A stretch of DNA of 43,637 nt from an uncultured Clostridia bacterium (lineage in GTDB: Bacteria > Bacillota > Clostridia > Christensenellales > Borkfalkiaceae): positions 88,948 through 132,584 of the forward strand of contig CANRDY010000001.1 in assembly GCA_947629515.1 (NCBI GenBank). Direction: 5' to 3'. A program made the translations under genes and the position numbers. Position 1 is the first letter of the stretch. Each line of letters begins with the position of its first letter. Shown here piece after piece: positions 38,071 to 43,637 of the stretch. The notes below the pieces were generated by a model. That model had not been told where the DNA came from. It saw only the letters and a list, made by a program, of their open reading frames with translations, and did not search any database.

Positions 38071-39489
38071 TCACTTTTCGCCTATTATTTTCAATATGAT
38101 CTGTTCGGCGAGGCGAATGTCGGCTTTGCCCGCGGTCGCCCGCTTTACGTAGCCGAACAGCGCGGAGATAGCCTTTTGCTTGCCCGCAAGGTAGTCGGCG
38201 ACCGCCTGCGGGTTTTGCCCGACGGCGCGGCGGCAGACCTCTTCGAGCTCTCCCTCGTCCACGCCGCGCATGTCCTCGCCCGAAAGGTAGGTCTTTGCGC
38301 TCCCGCCGCCCGAAAGCATCTTTTGCAGGGTAGCCCGCGCAACGGTGTCGTTTATCTTCCCGCCGTCGGCAAGCATGGCAAGCTCGGCAAACTCGTCCGC
38401 GGAGAATTTGAGCGAGAACTTCTCCTTGTTCTCCTCGCTCTCCAGAAAGGCGAACACCGTGCCCGTTATAAGGTTTGCGCACCTCTTTGCGCCCGCGCCG
38501 CATTTTAACGCGCTCTCGAAAAATTCGCACGCCTTGGGGTACTTTGTAATGAGCCTTGCCGTCTGCTCCGAAAGAGCCAAAACTTGAATATATCTGCGCA
38601 TTTTTGCAAGGGGAAGCTCGCACAGCCCCTCTTTTAAGCCCTCCACGTACTCCCGCTCCAAAACTACGGGAGGTATGTCGGGTTCGGGAAAGTAACGGTA
38701 ATCGTCCGCGTCCTCTTTTGTGCGCATAACGGTAGTCTCGCCCGTGTTCTCGTCGTAGCGCATGGTAGCCTGTTCCACCCTTTCGCCCCTTTCCAAAAGC
38801 TCGCACTGCCGCCCGAATTCGAAGTTCATCGCCCTTTCGGCAAAGGCGGGGGAGTTCATATTTTTTATTTCCGTGCGCGTTCCCAAAAGTTCGCTCCCCT
38901 CGGGACGGGCAGAAATATTAACGTCGCAACGCATGCTCCCCTCCTGCATTTTGCAGTCCGAAACGCCCGTGTAGCGCATTATGAGCTGTAATTTTTCGAT
39001 GTACTCGCGCGCTTCGTCGGGGCTTGCAAGATCGGGCTTAGACACTATTTCGATGAGGGGAACGCCTCCGCGGTTGTAGTCGATAAAGGTCGACCCCCGC
39101 TCGTGCACGAGCTTGCCCGCGTCCTCTTCGAGGTGTATCCTCTCGATGCCTATCCTCTTTCCGCTTTCGAGTTCGAGCCAGCCGTCGCGGCAGAGGGGCA
39201 GGGCGTACTGCGATATCTGATACGCCTTGGGAAGGTCGGGGTAAGAGTAGTTCTTTCTGTCGAACGCGGAGAGGTAATTTATTTTGCAGTTTAAGGCAAG
39301 CCCCGCGCGCACGGCAAATTCGACCGCCCTTTTGTTGAGAACGGGCAACGCGCCCGGCTGCCCCGTACACACGGGACAGCATCTTGTGTTGGGTTTGCCG
39401 CCGAACGCCGTAGAACAGCCGCAGAACACCTTTGTGGCGGTGGCAAGCTCGACGTGCGTTTCTATTCCGCATACGAATGAATACTTCAC
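38071..39489 (-). CDS. gatB: GatB, Asp/Glu-tRNA amidotransferase subunit B
   Basis: 472 residues. The kinase/cradle domain activates Asp- or Glu-tRNA with ATP: FVCGIETHVELATATKVFCG, CPVCTGQPGALPVLN, ALNCKINYLSAFDRKNYSYP, DLPKAYQISQYALPL, RIHLEEDAGKLVHE, DYNRGGVPLIEIVSKPDL, MRCDVNIS, TRTEIKNMNSPAF. The C-terminal helical YqeY-like tail follows (about 320-472). The start is a GTG at 39489 overlapping the gatA stop (GTGA). A longer frame upstream overlaps gatA and is spurious. Confidence 0.96.
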   Translation of the reverse strand: MKYSFVCGIETHVELATATKVFCGCSTAFGGKPNTRCCPVCTGQPGALPVLNKRAVEFAVRAGLALNCKINYLSAFDRKNYSYPDLPKAYQISQYALPLCRDGWLELESGKRIGIERIHLEEDAGKLVHERGSTFIDYNRGGVPLIEIVSKPDLASPDEAREYIEKLQLIMRYTGVSDCKMQEGSMRCDVNISARPEGSELLGTRTEIKNMNSPAFAERAMNFEFGRQCELLERGERVEQATMRYDENTGETTVMRTKEDADDYRYFPEPDIPPVVLEREYVEGLKEGLCELPLAKMRRYIQVLALSEQTARLITKYPKACEFFESALKCGAGAKRCANLITGTVFAFLESEENKEKFSLKFSADEFAELAMLADGGKINDTVARATLQKMLSGGGSAKTYLSGEDMRGVDEGELEEVCRRAVGQNPQAVADYLAGKQKAISALFGYVKRATAGKADIRLAEQIILKIIGEK

Positions 39490-40931
39490 AGTTCCACACC
39501 CCCTTTGACGCCGTAGTCGGGGCAAATGCCGTCGACCTGCGCGAAGTACGCCGCGGAGAGGACTTTGTAGTCCGAAAACCTTTCGCCCATTATCTGCAAG
39601 CCGACGGGCAGTCCGCCGTCGCTTCCGCACGGCACGGAGATCGCGGGCAGTCCCGCCGCGTTTGCCGAAACGGTGTAGATATCGGCAAGGTATGCCTCGG
39701 CGGGGTTGAGCCGTTCAAGCCCCGCGGGGAACGCCGTTATCGGCGAGGACGGCGTTAAAAGCACGTCGCACTTTTGGAAAATTTGCGAAAATTCGCTCTT
39801 TATCCTCTCCCTCAGCGCGCACGCCTTTTTGTAATACGCGTCGAAATACCCGCTCGAAAGCACGTACGTTCCGAGCATTATCCGCCTTTGCACCTCTTTG
39901 CCGAAGCCGAGCGTGCGGGTCTTTATTATCATGTCCTCGACCGAGGAATAGTTTTCGGCGCGGAAGCCGTAGCGTATGCCGTCGTATCTGCCGAGGTTTG
40001 ACGAAGCCTCGGCGCAGGCTATTATATAATACACGGGCAGAGTGTAGCCGAGAGAGGGCAGGCTTACTTTTATAAGCTCCGCGCCCGCGCTCTCGTACCT
40101 CTTCGCCGCGCTTTCGACGCACGCCTTTACTCCGCCTTCGAGCCCTTCGAAGAATTGTTCGGCTATGCCTATTTTAAGCCCCTTTACGTCGGGGTCCAAC
40201 TCCCGCTCTTTTTCCCCGTCGAAGGAAGTCATATCCCTTTCGTCTTTGCCGCGTATTGCCGAAAAGACGGCGGCGGCGTCCTTTACCGAAGAGGTCAAAG
40301 GTCCTATCTGGTCGAGCGACGAGGCGTAGGCGATAAGCCCGTAACGCGACACTTCGCCGTAGGTGGGCTTGAAGCCCACCGTTCCGCAAAAAGCCGCGGG
40401 CTGGCGGACAGAGCCGCCCGTATCGGAGCCTAAGGCGTAGGGCGCGAGCCGCGCGCACACCGCCGCCGCAGACCCGCCCGAAGAGCCGCCCGTAACGCGC
40501 GTTGCATCTATCGGGTTTTTGGGCGCGCCGTACACCGAGCTTTCGGACGACGACCCCATGGCGAACTCGTCCATGTTGGTCTTGCCGAGCATAACAGCCC
40601 CCTGCGCGCGCAGTCTTTCCCAAACCGTCGCGCTGTACGGCGGCTTGTAGCCCTTGAGTATTGCCGAACAGCAAGTTGTGAGTTCGCCCTCGGTGCAAAT
40701 GTTGTCCTTTACGGCGACGGGTATGCCCGTGAGCAAACCGCCCTTGCCCTCTTTTATGAGCCTGTCTGCGCGCTCGGCGTCCCTTCTCGCGCTGTCGTAA
40801 AACACGTGCACGTAGGCGTTGAGTTTGGGGTTTTCGCGCTCTATCGCCTTTAAGTAGAGTTCGCAAAGCTCGACGGAGCTTATCTTTTTGGTGCGCAACG
40901 CGCGCGAAAGTTCGAAAATCGTATCTCTCAT
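39486..40931 (-). CDS. gatA: GatA, amidotransferase glutaminase subunit
   Basis: 481-residue amidase-signature enzyme that releases ammonia from glutamine. Ser-cisSer-Lys triad: Lys in GIPVAVKDNICTEG, Ser pair in VTGGSSGGSAAAVCA and GSDTGGSVRQPAAFCG. Also LGKTNMDEFAMGSSSESS and the C-terminal AGLPAISVPCG. The ATG overlaps the gatC stop by 4 bp. Confidence 0.97.
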   Translation of the reverse strand: MRDTIFELSRALRTKKISSVELCELYLKAIERENPKLNAYVHVFYDSARRDAERADRLIKEGKGGLLTGIPVAVKDNICTEGELTTCCSAILKGYKPPYSATVWERLRAQGAVMLGKTNMDEFAMGSSSESSVYGAPKNPIDATRVTGGSSGGSAAAVCARLAPYALGSDTGGSVRQPAAFCGTVGFKPTYGEVSRYGLIAYASSLDQIGPLTSSVKDAAAVFSAIRGKDERDMTSFDGEKERELDPDVKGLKIGIAEQFFEGLEGGVKACVESAAKRYESAGAELIKVSLPSLGYTLPVYYIIACAEASSNLGRYDGIRYGFRAENYSSVEDMIIKTRTLGFGKEVQRRIMLGTYVLSSGYFDAYYKKACALRERIKSEFSQIFQKCDVLLTPSSPITAFPAGLERLNPAEAYLADIYTVSANAAGLPAISVPCGSDGGLPVGLQIMGERFSDYKVLSAAYFAQVDGICPDYGVKGGVEL

Positions 40932-41311
40932 CTCACCACCCTCCGCACTTTGAAATATCCGTTCTCGGTCTGAGCCGAGTTGGAAGTGACCTCTTCGGCG
41001 GAAAGGCTCTCCCCCGCAACGTCGTCGCGGAGCAGGTCGTATTGCACGGGGGGAACGCCGCTTATCGGAAAGCCGCCTTGCCCGTCGCTTTCTTCCCCCT
41101 CCGCTTCCGCACAGGCAATTTTATCGGCTTCCGCACGGGCGGTCATATCGCTTCCCTCCTGCGTTTCGAAGCCGTCGAGGGCGGTCTTTATCTCGTCGGC
41201 AAAGGCTATTATGCTCTCCATTTCTTTTGCGAGTTCGGCAAGGCGGTCGTCGTCGAAGCCGAGCTTGGCGAGCTTTGCAAGCCTTTTTATCTGTTCTGCG
41301 GTAACGTGCAT
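40928..41311 (-). CDS. gatC: GatC, amidotransferase subunit C, with insert
   Basis: 127 residues; typical GatC is about 95. This small helical subunit wraps around GatA and GatB. The N-terminal helices (VTAEQIKRLAKLAKLGFDDD, then MESIIAFADEIKTALDGF) and the C-terminal LRDDVAGESLSAEEVTSNSA are normal. The excess is an insert at about 57-84 rich in Ala/Glu/Asp/Gly (TARAEADKIACAEAEGEESD) in the linker region. It starts 4 bp after aspS. Confidence 0.93.
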   Translation of the reverse strand: MHVTAEQIKRLAKLAKLGFDDDRLAELAKEMESIIAFADEIKTALDGFETQEGSDMTARAEADKIACAEAEGEESDGQGGFPISGVPPVQYDLLRDDVAGESLSAEEVTSNSAQTENGYFKVRRVVR

Positions 41312-41315
41312 TTTA

Positions 41316-43037
41316 TCACCTCGTCTTTATGTGGGCTTCCCTCAGCTGGGTCTCGGTCACGGCGGACGGCGCGCCGAACAGCGCGTCCTGCCCCGAAGAG
41401 CCGAGCGGGAACGCCGTCACTTCGCGTATGCTGTCTTCCCCGCAAAGGAGCATGAGCATGCGCTCTATGCCGGGAGCCATTCCCGCGTGGGGGGGCGTTC
41501 CGTATAAAAACGCCGAATAGAGCGCGCCGAACTTCTCCTTTACTTCCTCTTCGGTATATCCGGCTATTCCGAACGCCTTTATCATTATGTCGGGGTCGTT
41601 GTTCCTCACCGCGCCCGAGGCAAGTTCCACCCCGTTGCATACAAGATCGTATTGATAGGCTGTCACCGAATAAGGGTCGCCCGAAAGCGCGTCCATTCCC
41701 CCCTTGGGGGCTGAAAACGGGTTGTGCATAAAGGCGGGAACGCCCTCTTCGGACATTTCGTACATGGGGAAGTCGTCGACAAAGCAGAACGCGAACTCGT
41801 CCTTTTTTATAAGTCCGAGCCGTTCGCCCAGCTCGCTTCTTATCTTTCCCGCCTGTTCGGCGGCGGAAGTACCCGCGATGAAGAATATCGTATCGCCCTC
41901 TTCAAGCCCCGCAAGGCGTCTGAGTTCGCCCTTTAATTCCACGGGAATGAACTTGTCGATAGGTCCTTTGTAAAGTCCGCCCTCGACTTCGAGGTAGCCC
42001 AGCCCCGCCATTCCGATTCCCCGCGCAAAGGCGAGCATCTTTTCGTGGAAGCTCTTGGTCATGCGCCCGCTCGTCTTTATCGCGCGCACGGCTATGCCCT
42101 CGCCCTTGAACGGCGCGAACGAGCACTTTGAAAAGAACTCCGTAAGGTCGATTATTTTAAGGGGGTTTCTGAGGTCGGGCTTGTCGGTCCCGAACTGCTC
42201 CATCGCCTGTTTATAGGTGAACACGGGGAAGTGCGGACGGGTGACCTTTGCCCGCGGCGCAAACCGCGAAAATACAGAGCTTATCACCCTTTCGCACACG
42301 CCCAAAACGTCCTCCTGCGTGGCGAAAGCCATTTCGAAGTCGAGCTGGTAGAACTCGCCCGGGGAGCGGTCGGCGCGGGCGTCCTCGTCGCGGAAGCACG
42401 GGGCTATCTGATAATATCTGTCTATCCCGCCCGCCATTAACAGCTGTTTGTACTGCTGGGGGGCTTGCGGCAGAGCGTAGAATTTGCCTTTGAACTTGCG
42501 ACTGGGGATTATGAAGTCGCGCGCGCCCTCGGGCGAGGAAGCCCCCAAAATGGGCGTCTGCACTTCGAGGAAGCCCTCGGCTTCCATCAAAGAGCGCAAA
42601 AATTTCAACACTTCGGCACGCAAAACTATGTTGTTCTTTACCTTGCGGTTGCGCATGTCGAGGTAGCGGTATTTAAGCCTTATGTCCTCTCTCGACTGCC
42701 GCGATGAGATTATCTCGAAGGGCAACGCCCTTTTTACCTTTCCCAAAACGCGCACGGACGAGCAGTTGAGCTCCACCGTGCCCGCGGGTATTTTGGGGTT
42801 GTAGGTCTGCTCGTCGCGCGGCTCTATAACGCCGCTCACGCTTATGCAGTCCTCGCGCGAAATTCCCTCGGAAAACGCGGCGTTGCGCATTACCACCTGC
42901 ACTACGCCGAAGAAGTCGCGAATGTCCAAAAACACCACGCCGCCGTGGTCGCGGATGTTCTCCGCCCAACCCGCAAGCGTCACTTCTTCGCCCAAACGGC
43001 TCTCGCCTATCTTGTCGGTCGTGTCGGTTCTGTACAT
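41316..43037 (-). CDS. aspS: Aspartyl-tRNA synthetase, probably non-discriminating
   Basis: 573-residue bacterial-type class II enzyme. Anticodon-binding OB fold at the N-terminus (VTLAGWAENIRDHGGVVFLD), motif 2 in CFRDEDARADRSPGEFYQLD, the bacterial GAD domain (about 300-410) and motif 3 in GMAPGIERMLMLLCGEDSIR. Being first in an operon with gatCAB, behind an Asn-specific T-box, implies that it also charges tRNA-Asn with Asp for amidation. This is inferred from context, not read from anticodon residues. AAAGGAGG lies before the ATG. The 200 bases between the T-box terminator and the gene hold two GGTTCGCCC repeats and nothing else seen. Confidence 0.96.
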   Translation of the reverse strand: MYRTDTTDKIGESRLGEEVTLAGWAENIRDHGGVVFLDIRDFFGVVQVVMRNAAFSEGISREDCISVSGVIEPRDEQTYNPKIPAGTVELNCSSVRVLGKVKRALPFEIISSRQSREDIRLKYRYLDMRNRKVKNNIVLRAEVLKFLRSLMEAEGFLEVQTPILGASSPEGARDFIIPSRKFKGKFYALPQAPQQYKQLLMAGGIDRYYQIAPCFRDEDARADRSPGEFYQLDFEMAFATQEDVLGVCERVISSVFSRFAPRAKVTRPHFPVFTYKQAMEQFGTDKPDLRNPLKIIDLTEFFSKCSFAPFKGEGIAVRAIKTSGRMTKSFHEKMLAFARGIGMAGLGYLEVEGGLYKGPIDKFIPVELKGELRRLAGLEEGDTIFFIAGTSAAEQAGKIRSELGERLGLIKKDEFAFCFVDDFPMYEMSEEGVPAFMHNPFSAPKGGMDALSGDPYSVTAYQYDLVCNGVELASGAVRNNDPDIMIKAFGIAGYTEEEVKEKFGALYSAFLYGTPPHAGMAPGIERMLMLLCGEDSIREVTAFPLGSSGQDALFGAPSAVTETQLREAHIKTR

Positions 43038-43237
43038 ATATATTTTCCTCCTTTTAAGGGTTTAAGTCAATAGTTTTTTACTTTGTTTTTTGCCTTTGAT
43101 TTAATGGGGGGTTGTTTCATCGCGCCCGCGATTTTTTTGGGCGAACCGAATTTTGCGAACGGCTTTTTATAAGCCTTGGAAAATTTTTTCGGGCGAACCG
43201 TTGGGGGAAGGATCGCAAAACTTTCGGGTTCGGGTAT

Positions 43238-43485
43238 AAAAAAACGCCCTAAGTTATAAAAACTTAGGACGGAGTATCCGCGGTGCCACCTAATTTACTG
43301 CGTTAAAACATAAAGCAATCACTTTATTTGCCCCTGACGCGGGCGGTTCGGCGCACCCTACCGGGGGTAAACCTTTCGGGCTGCGGCTCGGAAGTGTTAT
43401 TCGCGCAAACTCATTCTGCGGCTTTTCAGCTTGCGCCGCTCTCTGTAAGCGAACTTTTGCGTTACTTCTCTTCTTCAATGCCTTT
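43238..43485 (-). promoter_or_regulatory. Asparagine T-box leader of aspS-gatCAB
   Basis: Stem I: GAAGTA on the 5' side (about 43462-43468), ACAGAGAG (about 43445), and the 3' side GCGCGAATAACACTTC. ACTTC pairs with GAAGT, leaving AAC-A as specifier plus purine (AAC = 43396-43398, Asn). T-box AGGTGGCACCGCGG (43278-43291): TGGC pairs with GCCA, the end of a tRNA with discriminator G, as in tRNA-Asn. Terminator CGTCCTAAGTT/AACTTAGGGCG (43261-43271, 43245-43255) plus seven T. Overlapping GAA and AAT triplets in the loop leave room for a second tRNA. Confidence 0.85.
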
Positions 43486-43517
43486 GAAATATTATAAATT
43501 TATTTAATTTTTATGCT

Positions 43518-43546
43518 ATTATAATGTATTAATATGAATTTGTCAA
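43518..43546 (-). promoter_or_regulatory. Perfect consensus promoter of the aspS operon
   Basis: Minus strand TTGACA (43541-43546), exactly 17 bases, TATAAT (43518-43523). The transcript start falls near 43511, about 30 bases before stem I of the T-box. From 43547 to the right edge no gene is seen. Confidence 0.85.
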
Positions 43547-43637
43547 CCCTTTTGTGCAAACTTTTTCAGGTTTTTCGCAAAGGCGGCATTTTGCGCAACC
43601 CTTGCCCAAAACCTTTTGCCCTTATTTGATTGACATA

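Noticed and set aside
43090-43235. Second regulatory element between the T-box terminator and aspS
   Set aside because: Only two short GGTTCGCCC repeats and AT-rich DNA; no stable hairpin with a T-run or known motif.

Overview
The window reads as chromosome of an anaerobic Bacillota/Clostridia-type bacterium, plausibly an uncultured gut lineage near Christensenellales (clade is an inference). The evidence is an Rnf complex in the clostridial order CDGEAB, T-box leaders, GatCAB beside aspS, HisZ-dependent short HisG, a YerC/TrpR-type regulator, BspA-like surface repeats and strong GGAGG ribosome sites. Coding DNA is GC-rich, with long GC-rich hairpins between genes. No tRNA, rRNA, CRISPR array or transposase was seen.

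Layout: clpP (cut by the left edge) and tig; divergent rqcH with a downstream membrane protein and two paralogous winged-helix/transmembrane proteins; an AT-richer four-gene operon (5.3-8.0 kb) with an unknown protein, a DnaE-derived orphan, KptA and a HAD of the RNA-repair type; the histidine operon hisR-Z-G-D-C-B-H-A-F-IE (16.7 to 8.2 kb, minus strand); a BspA-like lipoprotein behind a structured leader with its own terminator; PHP histidinol phosphatase; an unknown anchored protein; an M18 aminopeptidase; Gx transporter plus rnfCDGEAB; NusG-II and ApbE; lgt; leuA with a leucine T-box; a two-OB-fold SSB; a polysaccharide deacetylase; and aspS-gatC-gatA-gatB behind an asparagine T-box and a perfect consensus promoter.

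The genes link up. ApbE should attach FMN to RnfG and RnfD. Lgt should lipidate ApbE and the BspA-like protein. The PHP phosphatase supplies the histidinol-phosphatase step missing from the his operon. A non-discriminating AspRS plus GatCAB should make Asn-tRNA(Asn), which fits the AAC specifier of the leader.

Most unusual: (1) the KptA/HAD/DnaE-like operon, a candidate undescribed RNA-repair or defence module; (2) three copies of a structured repeat of about 160 bp, with compensatory changes in its stems, each just 3' of a minus-strand gene; (3) the attenuator-like leader of the surface protein; (4) low-complexity inserts or tails in HisB, HisZ, HisK, GatC, ApbE, Lgt, trigger factor and the Gx transporter; (5) serine in place of threonine at the flavinylation site of both RnfG and RnfD.
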